Shown here in pieces: positions 51,155 through 60,611 of a stretch of 64,000 nucleotides of DNA. The DNA comes from DASXVX01 sp036504075 (lineage in GTDB: Bacteria > Bacillota > Sulfobacillia > Symbiobacteriales > Symbiobacteriaceae). Under the pieces are notes generated by a model, which saw nothing but the letters and a program-made list of their open reading frames with translations, did no database searches and was not told where the DNA came from. The stretch is taken from contig DASXVX010000055.1 of the NCBI GenBank assembly GCA_036504075.1, positions 62,001-126,000 on the forward strand. The letters run 5' to 3'. Position 1 is the first letter of the stretch. Each line of letters starts with the position of its first letter. A program made the position numbers and the translations under genes.

Positions 51155-52867
51155 TTGAAGAAGTTCCGTTTTGTCCTGGTTGCGCTGATGGTTCTGTCGA
51201 TGGTGCTGGCCGCTTGCAGCAGCAAGAAAGCCGACACGCCGGCTCCGGTCGCCGCTGGCCCGGTCGAGCCGACCGCCACGTTCCACTACTACCTCACCGA
51301 CAAACCCACCACGTTTGACCCGGCCATGGCTTCCGACGTCTCGACCATGCAGGTCATCCAGAACGTCTACAGCGGCCTGGTCATGAACAACTCGAAGGGC
51401 GAAGTCGTCAACGACATGGCCGCCAAGGTCGACATCAGCCCGGACGGCAAGGTATACACCTTCACCCTGAAGGACGCCACCTTCTCGGACGGCTCCAAGG
51501 TCACCGCGAAGGACTATGTCCGGTCCATCGTTCGGGCGATGAACCCGGCCCTGGCCTCGCCGGTTGCCGACTCCTACCTGGACGACATCGCCGGCATCCA
51601 CGCCTTCCTCGGCAAGCGGGATGCCCTCGACAAGCAGAAGTCTGACAAGAAGATCACCGACGACGACTACTCCAAGCAGCTCGCCGCCGCTTACGCCGAC
51701 ATGGTGAAGGCCCCCGGCGTCGAAGCGAAGGACGACAAGACCGTCGTCATCACCCTGGCCGACGCGGCCGCTTACTTCCTTGCCAAGATGACCTACCCGA
51801 CCGCTTACGTGGTCCATGCTTCCGCCCCGGCTGACAAGCCGATCGTGGCTTCGCCTGAGAACGTCAAGGTCGCCATCGGCACCGGCCCGTTCACCCTCGA
51901 CTCCTACGTCGAAGGTTCCAAGGTCGTGCTGAAGCGTAACGCCAAGTTCTACGGCGACAAGGCCCTGGTCGCCATCGTCGAAGAGTCGGTCATCTCCCAG
52001 GACGCTGCCCAGCTGGCGGCTTACCAGGGCGGCCAGATCGACATGTCCCCGCTGCCGCCCACCGACTACCCGCGGATCAAGGGTGATGCGGCCCTGTCCA
52101 AGGAGATCCTGGAGTACGCCTCCGCCCGCGTCAACTACTTCGCCCTCAACCAGTTCGTGTTTGAGCCGGCGAAGGACGTCCGGGTCCGCCAGGCGTTCGC
52201 GATGGCCATCGACAAGGACAAGCTGAACCAGGTCGTTTACAACGGCACCCAGTTCCCGGCGAACGGCGTCCTGCCGCCGTCCATCCCGGGCTCCCTCGGC
52301 ACCAACGTCCAGGCCCTCAAGTTCGACGCGGCCAAGGCGAAGGACCTGCTGAAGCAGGCCGGCTACGGCGAAGGCGGCAAGCCGCTGACCCTCAAGCTCA
52401 CCTACCGGGCCAAGAACGAGACCATCCAGCGCTGGGCCGAGTTCCTCCAGAACCAGTTCAAGACCAACCTCGGCGTCACGGTCGAACTCGACCCGATGGA
52501 GTGGTCCAAGCTGCTCGAAGCTTCCTCCAAGAAGAATGTGCTGCAGTCCTTCCTGCTCGGTTGGTCCGCTGACTACATCGACCCGCAGGACTTCCTGACC
52601 ATCCTGCTGCACGGTGGCGCTCCGTACAACCGGTATGGCTACGCCAACAAGGACTTCGACGCCATCCTCGACAAGGCCGACAAGATGGCCCCCGGCGCTG
52701 CCCGCTTCGCTGAGTACAGCAAGGCCGAGCAGCTGGCCGTCACCGAGGCCGGCTTCATCCCGACCCACTTCGGCAAGTCCCTGTTCCTGGTCAAGCCCTA
52801 CATCAAGGGCCTCGAGTACGGTGCCATGGGCATCCTGCCGCTCAACCACCTGAGCGTCAACAAGTAG
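51155..52867 (+). CDS. Peptide ABC transporter substrate-binding lipoprotein, copy 1
   Basis: A 570-residue OppA-type lipoprotein. TTG 51155 follows GAGGAGGGG. Signal MVLSMVLAAC puts the lipidated Cys near residue 21. SBP_bac_5 hallmarks: FHYYLTDKPTTFDPAMASDV, FTLKDATFSDGSKVTAKDYV, GTGPFTLDSYVEGSKVVLKRN, VRVRQAFAMAIDKDKL and LGWSADYIDPQDFLTILL. It heads the first of two oppABC sets; the second at 55029 is closely similar along its whole length. Confidence 0.92.
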   Translation: MKKFRFVLVALMVLSMVLAACSSKKADTPAPVAAGPVEPTATFHYYLTDKPTTFDPAMASDVSTMQVIQNVYSGLVMNNSKGEVVNDMAAKVDISPDGKVYTFTLKDATFSDGSKVTAKDYVRSIVRAMNPALASPVADSYLDDIAGIHAFLGKRDALDKQKSDKKITDDDYSKQLAAAYADMVKAPGVEAKDDKTVVITLADAAAYFLAKMTYPTAYVVHASAPADKPIVASPENVKVAIGTGPFTLDSYVEGSKVVLKRNAKFYGDKALVAIVEESVISQDAAQLAAYQGGQIDMSPLPPTDYPRIKGDAALSKEILEYASARVNYFALNQFVFEPAKDVRVRQAFAMAIDKDKLNQVVYNGTQFPANGVLPPSIPGSLGTNVQALKFDAAKAKDLLKQAGYGEGGKPLTLKLTYRAKNETIQRWAEFLQNQFKTNLGVTVELDPMEWSKLLEASSKKNVLQSFLLGWSADYIDPQDFLTILLHGGAPYNRYGYANKDFDAILDKADKMAPGAARFAEYSKAEQLAVTEAGFIPTHFGKSLFLVKPYIKGLEYGAMGILPLNHLSVNK

Positions 52868-52955
52868 CCGACCCCCGCAGCTGCATGCCGGGGACTGCCT
52901 GGTGGCGGTCCCCGGTGTTGGCTGCTCTGACTTCCCTCAAAGGGGTGACAGTGCC

Positions 52956-53879
52956 CTGATCGCCTTTACGCTTCGGCGGCTTCTGGCCCTGATTCCCACC
53001 CTCCTGGTGATCACCGCCATCACGTTCTTCATGGGCTTCGCGGCGCCGGGCGACCCGATTTCGACCGTGCTCGGCGAGCGGGCCAGCACCGCTCAGGTGG
53101 CGGCACTAAAAGCGCAATATGGTCTTGATAAGCCACCGCTCGTGCAGTACTTCAAGTTCCTGGGGGGCGCGCTTCACGGCGACTTCGGTCGTTCCTACTT
53201 CTATGCCGGACGACCGGTCATTGAGATGGTCGGCACCGGCTTCGGGACCTCGTTAAAAATCGGCGGCGTGGCGGCGCTCTACGCGGCCCTCTTCGGCATG
53301 ATCCTGGGCATCATTGCCGCTGTCAACCGCAACCGGTGGCCTGATCACCTCGCCATGTTCTTTGCCGTGGTGGGCGTCTCAATTCCGGGTTTCGTGCTGG
53401 CCATTGCCCTCATGTACCTGTTCGGGGTCCACCTGAAGGTCCTGCCGACGGTCGGCTGGGGTGAGCCCAAGCATTATATACTCCCGGTACTGGTCCTGGG
53501 GACCCGGTCGGCCGCATTCATTGCCCGCATCACCCGTTCGGCCATGCTGGACGTCATCGGGCAGGACTATGTGCGCACGGCCCGCGCCAAAGGGCTGTCC
53601 CAGCGTGTGGTCATCCTGAAGCACGCCGTGAAGAACGCCTTGATTCCGGTCATCACGGTGCTCGGCACCACTATGGGCTCCCTCATCACCGGCACCTATA
53701 TCATCGAGACGATTTTCGGCATTCCGGGCGTCGGCCGCATCTCGCTGGACGGGATCTTCCAGCGTGACTACCAGGTCATCCAGGTGTCCACCATGCTGAT
53801 CGCCACGGTCTTCGTGCTCGTCAACCTGGTGGTAGACATGATGTACGGCGTCGTTGACCCCCGCATCCGTTATTCGTAG
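52956..53879 (+). CDS. Peptide ABC transporter permease OppB, copy 1
   Basis: A 307-residue permease if started at CTG 52956. The first helix (LRRLLALIPTLLVITAITFFM) lies just after that codon, and no ATG, GTG or TTG with proper spacing exists after the SD AAAGGGGTGA. The inner-membrane loop YVRTARAKGLSQRVVILKHAVKNALIPVI is the ATPase-contact EAA motif, and HGDFGRSYFY is typical of OppB/DppB. Copy 2 also seems to begin at CTG. Confidence 0.88.
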   Translation: MIAFTLRRLLALIPTLLVITAITFFMGFAAPGDPISTVLGERASTAQVAALKAQYGLDKPPLVQYFKFLGGALHGDFGRSYFYAGRPVIEMVGTGFGTSLKIGGVAALYAALFGMILGIIAAVNRNRWPDHLAMFFAVVGVSIPGFVLAIALMYLFGVHLKVLPTVGWGEPKHYILPVLVLGTRSAAFIARITRSAMLDVIGQDYVRTARAKGLSQRVVILKHAVKNALIPVITVLGTTMGSLITGTYIIETIFGIPGVGRISLDGIFQRDYQVIQVSTMLIATVFVLVNLVVDMMYGVVDPRIRYS

Positions 53880-53891
53880 GAGGTGGCCGGA

Positions 53892-54791
53892 ATGAGCGCA
53901 GGTTCTGCACCCGTGCCGGCTGCCGCCGTTGTGCGGGAGCCACAGAGCGTTAACTTGTGGGTGGCGGCCTGGCGGCGGCTCATGAAAAAGCCAACCGCCG
54001 TCATCGCCCTGGTGTACATCATCATCCTGGTCCTTGTGGCCCTCTTTGCCAGCAAGCTGGCACCTTTCGCGTACGAACTGCAGAACTACGATGTCGTACG
54101 GGCGAACCCGGGCACGCCGGGACACCTCCTCGGCACGGATTTGCTGGGCCGGGACGTCCTGAGTCGGATGATCTACGGCACCCAGGTGTCCGTGTCGGTG
54201 GCGGGCGTAGTCCTGTTGGTCGAGACCACCGTCGGCATCACGCTGGGTTCGCTGGCCGGCTACTACGGCGGCTGGATCGACATGGTGATCATGCGGCTGA
54301 CGGACATCATGTTTGCGTTCCCGGACCTGCTGCTGGCTATCCTGATCATGGGCATCCGGGGACCCGGCATCGGCAACCTGTTCTTCGCCATGTCGGTCGT
54401 GGCCTGGCCGGGCCTGGCCCGCCTCGTGCGGGGACAGGTGCTGGCCCTCAAGGAATCGGAGTTCGTGCAGGCCGCCCGCAGCCTTGGCACCAGTGACTCC
54501 CGGATCATTCTCAGGCACCTGATCCCGAACGTGATGAGCCCGGTATTGGTCAGCGCCACGCAGGGGTTGGCCGGCGTTATCCTGGCGGAGGCGTCCCTGA
54601 GCTTCCTGGGCATTGGCGTCCGCCCGCCATTCCCGTCGTGGGGCTCCATGATCAACAACATGATGGAGATGGTTTACTCCCAGCCCATCTTGCTGATCGG
54701 CCCCAGCGTCATCCTGGCGACGACGGTTCTGGCCTTCAACTTCCTGGGCGACGGTCTGCGGGACGCTCTCGATCCGCGGCTGAAGCACTAA
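53892..54791 (+). CDS. Peptide ABC transporter permease OppC, copy 1
   Basis: A 299-residue permease: N-terminal RRLMKKPTAVIALVYIIIL, HLLGTDLLGRDVLSRMIYGTQVS, FAFPDLLLAILIMGIRGPG, EAA loop AARSLGTSDSRIILRHLIPN, and end DGLRDALDPRLKH. ATG 53892 lies nine bases after AGGAGG. No oppD or oppF ATPase gene follows; instead a second oppA begins at 55029. Confidence 0.92.
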   Translation: MSAGSAPVPAAAVVREPQSVNLWVAAWRRLMKKPTAVIALVYIIILVLVALFASKLAPFAYELQNYDVVRANPGTPGHLLGTDLLGRDVLSRMIYGTQVSVSVAGVVLLVETTVGITLGSLAGYYGGWIDMVIMRLTDIMFAFPDLLLAILIMGIRGPGIGNLFFAMSVVAWPGLARLVRGQVLALKESEFVQAARSLGTSDSRIILRHLIPNVMSPVLVSATQGLAGVILAEASLSFLGIGVRPPFPSWGSMINNMMEMVYSQPILLIGPSVILATTVLAFNFLGDGLRDALDPRLKH

Positions 54792-54836
54792 GTTCAAGGT
54801 CGAACTACAGGCGAACTGAAAAGTACGAAAGCAAAT

Positions 54837-54918
54837 CCGCCGCCCTTCAGAGGCCTGCTTCTGAACGGGCGGCGGGTGAATTTAGCGGCGGCGACCCTCC
54901 CATGGGTCGCCGCCTTTT
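54837..54918 (+). terminator. Two successive hairpins after the first opp set
   Basis: CCGCCGCCC-TTCAGA pairs with TCTGAA-C-GGGCGGCGG (54837-54875). Then GGCGGCGACCC pairs with GGGTCGCCGCC and is followed by TTTT (54887-54918). The second is a clear intrinsic terminator. Confidence 0.85.
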
Positions 54919-55028
54919 GAATTTCCGCCGTGCATTCGAAGTTTTGCGGCAAGTCCGGGAAGAGTTCTCAGTAAGATATACCGCTCAGGACCCACACACA
55001 GAGAATGCACGATCGAGGAGGGGGACAC

Positions 55029-56732
55029 GTGAGGAAGTTCCGTTACGCCCTGGTCGCATTGCTGGCGCTGTCCATGCTGCTGGCCGCCTGCAAGACCAAA
55101 ACCGCCGAGCCGGCCCAGCCCAGCGGTTCAGCCCAGCCGGCCGCTACGTTCCACTATTACCTCGTGGATAAACCGACCACGTTCGACCCGGCAATGGTCT
55201 CCGACGTATCGACCATGCAGGTCATCCAGAACGTATTCAGCGGCCTGGTCATGTTCAACGAGAAAGGCGAAGTCGTGGCCGACATGGCCGCGAAGTGGGA
55301 GATCAGCCCCGACAACAAGACCTACACCTTCACCCTCAAAGATGCGACCTTCGCCGACGGCACCAAGGTCACCGCGCGGGACTTTGTCCGGTCAATGGTC
55401 CGGGCCATGAACCCGGTTCTGGCCTCGCCGGTCTCTGACTCCTACCTCGACGACATTGCCGGCTACCACGCATTCCTGGCCAAGCGTGGCGACCTCGACA
55501 CGCAGAAGGGCGACAAGAAGATCACGGACGACGCCTACGCCAAGGCGCTCACCGCCGCCTATACCGACCTGGTCAAGGCGCCGGGGATCGAGGCGAAGGA
55601 CGACAAGACCCTCGTGATCACCCTGACCCAGCCTGCCGCCTACTTCCTGGCCAAAATGACCTACCCGACCGCGTGGGTGGTCCATCCCGCCGTGCCGAAC
55701 GACAAGCCCATGGCGTCGGCCCCGGAGAACGTGAAGCTCGCCATTGGCACTGGCCCGTTCACCCTCGACTCCTACGTCGAAGGCAGCAAGGTCGTGCTGA
55801 AGCGGAATCCCAAGTACTACGGTTACCAGGCAAAGGTCGGGACCGTGGAGCTGGCGGTCATCACCCAGGACGCCGCCCAGTTGGCGGCGTACCAGGGCGG
55901 CCAGTTCGACATGGCCCCGATTCCGACCACCGACTACCAGCGGGTCAAGGCCGATGCGGTCATGGGCAAGGAGGTCCTGGAGTATCCGACCGCCCGGGTC
56001 AACTACTTCGCACTGAACCAGAACCTGTGGGCGCCGGCCAGGGACGTCCGCGTTCGCCAGGCGTTCGCCTACGCCATCGACAAAGAGAAGCTGAACCAGG
56101 TCGTCTACCAGGGCACACAGTTCCCGGCCTACGGCATTCTTCCGCCGTCGATCCCCGGCGCCCTGGGCGACAAGGTGCAGGGCCTCAGGTACGACGGCGC
56201 CAAGGCGAAAGATCTTCTGAAGCAGGCCGGCTACGGCGAAGGCGGCAAGCCGCTCACGCTGAAGCTGACCTACCGGGCCAAGAACGAGACCTCCCAGCGC
56301 CTCGCCGAGTTCATTCAGAGCCAGTTGCAGACCAACCTTGGCATTAAGGTCAACCTGGACCCGATGGAGTGGTCGAAGCTCCTGGACGCTTCCGACAAGA
56401 AGACCGAACTGGAGTCGTTCCTGCTGGGCTGGTCCGCCGATTACATTGACCCGCAGGACTTCCTGACCATACTGCTCCACTCCGACTCCCCGAATAACCG
56501 GTACGGCTACACCAACAAGGACTTCGACGCCATTCTCAACAAGGCCGACCATTCGGCCACTTCCGACCGCATGGCCCAGTATAGCAAGGCCGAACAGCTC
56601 GCCGTGACCGATGCCGCCTGGGTCCCAACCACCTTCGGCAAGTCCCTGTTCCTGGTGAAGCCCTACATCAAGGGCGTCCGCAATAACGCCATGGGCATCC
56701 TGCCGCTCAACACCGTGACTGTCAACAAGTAA
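55029..56732 (+). CDS. Peptide ABC transporter substrate-binding lipoprotein, copy 2
   Basis: A 567-residue paralogue of the gene at 51155. GTG 55029 follows GAGGAGGGGG. Lipobox LLAAC near residue 19. Same blocks: FHYYLVDKPTTFDPAMVSDV, FTLKDATFADGTKVTARDFV, GTGPFTLDSYVEGSKVVLKRN, VRVRQAFAYAIDKEKL and LGWSADYIDPQDFLTILL. Differences cluster in the N-terminal linker and in the C-terminal lobe, so the two may bind different peptides. Confidence 0.92.
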   Translation: MRKFRYALVALLALSMLLAACKTKTAEPAQPSGSAQPAATFHYYLVDKPTTFDPAMVSDVSTMQVIQNVFSGLVMFNEKGEVVADMAAKWEISPDNKTYTFTLKDATFADGTKVTARDFVRSMVRAMNPVLASPVSDSYLDDIAGYHAFLAKRGDLDTQKGDKKITDDAYAKALTAAYTDLVKAPGIEAKDDKTLVITLTQPAAYFLAKMTYPTAWVVHPAVPNDKPMASAPENVKLAIGTGPFTLDSYVEGSKVVLKRNPKYYGYQAKVGTVELAVITQDAAQLAAYQGGQFDMAPIPTTDYQRVKADAVMGKEVLEYPTARVNYFALNQNLWAPARDVRVRQAFAYAIDKEKLNQVVYQGTQFPAYGILPPSIPGALGDKVQGLRYDGAKAKDLLKQAGYGEGGKPLTLKLTYRAKNETSQRLAEFIQSQLQTNLGIKVNLDPMEWSKLLDASDKKTELESFLLGWSADYIDPQDFLTILLHSDSPNNRYGYTNKDFDAILNKADHSATSDRMAQYSKAEQLAVTDAAWVPTTFGKSLFLVKPYIKGVRNNAMGILPLNTVTVNK

Positions 56733-56822
56733 ACGGCCGGCCGGCGCCCGCCGGGGACGGCTTTGCGCTGTCCTCGGTGGCGGCCTGCGCCGGCCCGTTT
56801 GCGAACAAGGGGGTGACCGCGC

Positions 56823-57746
56823 CTGATCGCCTATTCCTTCCGACGGATCCTCGCCCTGATTCCGACCCTGCTGATCATTACGGCCATTACGTTCTTCATG
56901 GGGTTCCTGGCGCCGGGCGATCCCATTTCGGCCGTGCTAGGTGAGCGGGCCAGCCCGGCCCAGGTTGCCGCACTGAAGGCCCAGTACGGCCTCGACAAGC
57001 CGCCGCTGGTCCAGTACGGACGCTTCCTGGTGGGCGTGCTTCACGGCGATTTCGGCCGCTCCTACTTTTACGCCGGGCGTCCGGTGATCGACATGGTCGC
57101 GGGCGGATTCCAAACGTCGCTCAAAGTTGGCGCCGTGGCGGCGGTGTATGCCGCCCTGTTGGGCATGACGCTGGGGATTATTGCGGCCGTCTTCCGCGAC
57201 CGCTGGCCGGACCATGTCGCCATGTTCTTCGCCGTGGTGGGCGTCTCGATCCCGAACTTCGTGCTGGCGATTGCGCTCATGTACCTGTTCGGCGTATACC
57301 TGAAGATCCTGCCCACGGTAGGCTGGGGCGAGGCGAAGCATTACGTGATGCCGGTGCTGGTGTTGGGTACCCGGTCGGCCGCCTTTATCGCCCGCATCAC
57401 CCGGTCGGCCATGCTGGACGTGATCGGGCAGGACTACGTGCGCACCGCCCGGGCCAAGGGCCTCACCCGGGAGCGGGTGATCCTGAAGCATGCGGTGAAG
57501 AACGCCCTGATCCCGGTGATTACGGTGCTGGGCACCACCCTGGGCGGCCTGATTACCGGCACGTATATTATTGAAACGATCTTCGGCATACCCGGCGTGG
57601 GCCGGGTTTCGCTGGATGCCATTTTTCAGCGTGACTACCAGGTGATTCAGGTGACGACGATGCTGATCGCCACGGTCTTTGTGCTCGTGAACCTCGCGGT
57701 GGACCTGCTGTATGGCGTGGTCGATCCCCGCATCCGTTATTCCTGA
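56823..57746 (+). CDS. Peptide ABC transporter permease OppB, copy 2
   Basis: A 307-residue paralogue of copy 1. In this frame a TGA lies two codons before CTG 56823, and the first internal ATG (56898) would delete the first helix, so CTG is the probable start (SD AAGGGGGTGA eight bases earlier). The protein otherwise follows copy 1 closely: HGDFGRSYFY, YVRTARAKGLTRERVILKHAVKNALIPVI and VVDPRIRYS. Confidence 0.87.
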   Translation: MIAYSFRRILALIPTLLIITAITFFMGFLAPGDPISAVLGERASPAQVAALKAQYGLDKPPLVQYGRFLVGVLHGDFGRSYFYAGRPVIDMVAGGFQTSLKVGAVAAVYAALLGMTLGIIAAVFRDRWPDHVAMFFAVVGVSIPNFVLAIALMYLFGVYLKILPTVGWGEAKHYVMPVLVLGTRSAAFIARITRSAMLDVIGQDYVRTARAKGLTRERVILKHAVKNALIPVITVLGTTLGGLITGTYIIETIFGIPGVGRVSLDAIFQRDYQVIQVTTMLIATVFVLVNLAVDLLYGVVDPRIRYS

Positions 57747-57750
57747 GGAG

Positions 57751-58659
57751 GTGGCCGGAATCCGCGCAAGGCTTGCCCCCCCACCGGCTATCCGTCCGGG
57801 GCGCGAACCGGAAAGCCCCGGCCTCTGGCTGGCAGCCTGGCGCCGGCTCATCAAGAAGCCGGCGGCGGTGATCAGCCTGGTCTACATCGTCGGATTGATC
57901 CTCGTGGCGGTCTTCGCGCCTTATCTGGCGCCGTTCAAGTTCGACTTGCAGAACTACGACGTCGTGCGGCTGAACCCGGGCTCCCCGGGCCATCTCCTGG
58001 GCACTGATGCCCTGGGCCGCGATATTCTCAGCCGGATGATTTACGGCACCCGGGTCTCCATGACGGTGGCGGGCGTGGTGCTGGCGATCGAAGTGGTCGC
58101 CGGCATGACGCTGGGCAGCCTGGCCGCCTACTATGGCGGCTGGGCCGACATGCTGATCATGCGGCTGACCGACATCATGTTCGCCTTCCCGGACCTGCTG
58201 CTGGCCATTCTGATCATGGGCATCAGGGGGCCCGGCCTCGGCAACCTGTTCTTTGCCATCAGCGTGGTTTCCTGGCCGGGGCTGGCCCGCCTGGTCCGGG
58301 GGCAGGTGCTGGCGCTGAAAGAGTCGGAATTCGTGCTGGCGGCCCGGTCCCTGGGGACCGGCGACTCCCGGATCATTCTGCGGCACCTGGTGCCCAACGT
58401 GCTCAGTCCGGTGCTGGTAAGCGCCACGCAGGGTCTGGCCGGCGTCATTCTGACGGAGGCCTCCCTGAGCTTTCTGGGCATCGGCATTCGCCCGCCGCAG
58501 CCGTCATGGGGCTCCATGATCAACGACATGATCTCGTTCGTCTACTCGCAGCCGGTGCTGCTGATCGGTCCGAGCGTGATTCTGGCCTGCACGGTGCTGG
58601 CCTTTAACTTCCTGGGGGACGGCCTGCGGGATGCGTTGGACCCGCGGCTGAAGCATTGA
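57751..58659 (+). CDS. Peptide ABC transporter permease OppC, copy 2
   Basis: A 302-residue paralogue of copy 1, with the same HLLGTDALGRDILSRMIYG, FAFPDLLLAILIMGIRGPG and DGLRDALDPRLKH. The ATG used by copy 1 is ATC here (57760). The only usual codon nearby is GTG 57751, which touches the SD GAGGAG; the start is therefore uncertain. It is the last gene of the second set; no ATPases follow, and a minus-strand gene converges on it. Confidence 0.9.
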   Translation: MAGIRARLAPPPAIRPGREPESPGLWLAAWRRLIKKPAAVISLVYIVGLILVAVFAPYLAPFKFDLQNYDVVRLNPGSPGHLLGTDALGRDILSRMIYGTRVSMTVAGVVLAIEVVAGMTLGSLAAYYGGWADMLIMRLTDIMFAFPDLLLAILIMGIRGPGLGNLFFAISVVSWPGLARLVRGQVLALKESEFVLAARSLGTGDSRIILRHLVPNVLSPVLVSATQGLAGVILTEASLSFLGIGIRPPQPSWGSMINDMISFVYSQPVLLIGPSVILACTVLAFNFLGDGLRDALDPRLKH

Positions 58660-58668
58660 GGAAAGGGT

Positions 58669-58827
58669 TTAGAACCCCTGGTAGATGAACTTGGGCGTGG
58701 CGAAGTCGCCCCGGCCATACAGCAGAATCAAGCCGGCCAGAATCGCCACGTAGCAGACGGTCAGCGAAACGCGCCGCACCCAGCGGTTAGCGGAAAGTGC
58801 CATGATAGAATGCATCCAGCGTTTCAT
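58669..58827 (-). CDS. dltX: DltX-like small membrane protein
   Basis: A 52-residue protein: basic start MKRWMHSIMALSANRWVRR, one membrane span VSLTVCYVAILAGLILLYG, and C-terminus TPKFIYQGF, similar to the FIYNEF-like end of DltX. ATG 58827 is chosen for the SD GGAAGGGTGGG; ATG 58803 gives a 44-residue form. It overlaps the end of dltD. DltX takes part in D-alanylation of teichoic acids. Confidence 0.75.
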   Translation of the reverse strand: MKRWMHSIMALSANRWVRRVSLTVCYVAILAGLILLYGRGDFATPKFIYQGF

Positions 58828-59995
58828 TATAGAAAACCCACCCTTCCCGGCTGAGGTGCGCGCCCGGATCGATGAGGAAATACTTGTCGCCATCGAAGCT
58901 GCTGTAGTCGAAGATGGGCACGCCGTATGGCTTGCAGACTTCACGCACCTTCTCGTAGTAAGCCTGGCGGGCCTTCGCCGAGACGCCCGTATAGTCGTAG
59001 TAGACGCCCTGAATCGGCATGGAAAGCACCAGCGGCTCGCCGCCCATCTCCCGGATGGCCCGGAGCAAGAGGTCCAGGTCGGGGAATTCCTTGGCGCCGT
59101 TCAGGTTCTTGAGGAAGTTGGCGTCGCTGTTCTTGTTCTTTTGCGTGGGCACATCGTTTCGGAACTTGGTGTTCCAGGCGTTATTGTCAAAGCCGAAGGG
59201 GTTGTTGTTGGCATTCGCCCGCTGCTCTTTCTCCGCCCTGGTGAGCAGCGCCACCCAGTCGAGCTTGGCAGGCTTGCGCTCCACCTCGGGCTTCAGCTTC
59301 GTCTGGCTGCGGATGTACATGAGCGACTCCCAGTGGTCCTGCAGGTGCAGCACCAGGTCGTCGAGTTTGCCCAGAGGGAAGACAGCCCAGTAAAGCGCCC
59401 GGTTCTTGAACGAGTTGCCGGCCAGTTGCTGCAAGGCAAAGCGCAGCACCGGCAGTTTCTCCAGGGTCTGGGGGTACTGGAGCATCCGCCGGGCGGCGTC
59501 CCGCTTCACCGCCAGGCTCAGGTCGGTGCTGAAGGCCAAGGCGGTGGCATGGGCGGCGGAGAAGTTCCCGGCGTAGTTGTCCGGGGCGAGCGTTTCGTGG
59601 AAGAACCAGGGCGCCGAGAGCGAAAGCGCAACCTTCTTGCCCCGCAGGTCCCCGCCAACGGCGGCGAGGTCCTGCAGGATCATCAGCGATGTCGTGCCGG
59701 CCTTGCCCACCGGGAAGATGGCGAACCCCGTGGGGTATTTCTTGAACAGCTCGTTGCCGTGATAGGGGTTCGCGATGTTCAGCTCCGAGCTACCGTAAAT
59801 GGGCAGCAGGTCGGGCTGCCGGAAAGCCATGGCCTGAAAGGCCGCACCCTGGTTTTTCTGGGCAAACTGGACCGGCGCCAGGGCATGAATGTACCGGGCC
59901 TCGATCCCACGGGCATACAGCATGCCCGCCGCGAGGACCCCGGCGATCAGGACGACGGCGACGAGTGCGGAAGTGAGATGGGGCGGCTTTTGCAT
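58787..59995 (-). CDS. dltD: DltD, D-alanyl-lipoteichoic acid transfer protein
   Basis: A 402-residue protein with an N-terminal membrane anchor (TSALVAVVLIAGVLAAGMLY) and an extracellular SGNH-like domain: PIYGSSELN near residue 63 (nucleophile Ser), LSLSAPWFF, and the C-terminal ESLMYIRSQ, MPIQGVYYDYTGVS and DPGAHLSREGW (catalytic His). ATG 59995 follows GGTGAGG. dltA, dltB and dltC are not in the window. Confidence 0.88.
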   Translation of the reverse strand: MQKPPHLTSALVAVVLIAGVLAAGMLYARGIEARYIHALAPVQFAQKNQGAAFQAMAFRQPDLLPIYGSSELNIANPYHGNELFKKYPTGFAIFPVGKAGTTSLMILQDLAAVGGDLRGKKVALSLSAPWFFHETLAPDNYAGNFSAAHATALAFSTDLSLAVKRDAARRMLQYPQTLEKLPVLRFALQQLAGNSFKNRALYWAVFPLGKLDDLVLHLQDHWESLMYIRSQTKLKPEVERKPAKLDWVALLTRAEKEQRANANNNPFGFDNNAWNTKFRNDVPTQKNKNSDANFLKNLNGAKEFPDLDLLLRAIREMGGEPLVLSMPIQGVYYDYTGVSAKARQAYYEKVREVCKPYGVPIFDYSSFDGDKYFLIDPGAHLSREGWVFYNETLDAFYHGTFR

Positions 59996-60176
59996 TGACC
60001 TCACCTGGGAGCAGGATACCACAATCCCTGTCATACCTAAATGATTTGGCGGACTTGTTTACACGCTGTTTACGCCGGGCGTGAATGAACCGCCGGCGGA
60101 ATTGAACAGCCTGTCCGAACCGGGGCTGCAGTGGGGGCGTACCTAAAAGCAGACCACTGCAGAGGAGGGTCTTCCT

Positions 60177-60548
60177 GTGACTTTGACGGCAAGACTGGCC
60201 CTGACCCTGGGCGGCGGGGCGATCATCGGCGTCCTGGTACTGCTGGCCGCGGCTGCGGCCGGGAAGGGGGAGCGCAAATGGCACTTCGGACTGGGTGGGA
60301 CCGCCTGGGGCTTCGCCCTGGCGTGGATGGCGCTTGCGGACTGTCCCGGCCCCGGCGCAACCCCCGGCCAGATGTCGAATATCGCGTTTCCGGTCCTGCT
60401 CGGCGGATTGGTCATCTGGCCGGTGGTGATGGCATGGGGCCAGCCCCGCTGGTTCTGGCGTTGGCTGGCGGCACAGCTCGTTGTGGCGCTGGCGCTCGCA
60501 CCGGCGTTCGTCCTGGGCGTCCTGGTCGCATTGTGTAACTTCACATAG
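60177..60548 (+). CDS. Small membrane protein of unknown function
   Basis: A 123-residue protein with about four hydrophobic segments (LTLGGGAIIGVLVLLAAAAA; FGLGGTAWGFALAWMALA; SNIAFPVLLGGLVIWPVVMA; LAAQLVVALALAPAFVLGV). GTG 60177 follows GAGGAGGG. It precedes phoU by 63 bases; whether they form an operon is unclear. Family not recognised. Confidence 0.6.
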   Translation: MTLTARLALTLGGGAIIGVLVLLAAAAAGKGERKWHFGLGGTAWGFALAWMALADCPGPGATPGQMSNIAFPVLLGGLVIWPVVMAWGQPRWFWRWLAAQLVVALALAPAFVLGVLVALCNFT

Positions 60549-60611
60549 CCGTGGCAGGGGGAGGCCCGTTCGGGGGAGAATAAAGCGTAAACCCGAAGGG
60601 AGGGCCGTACG

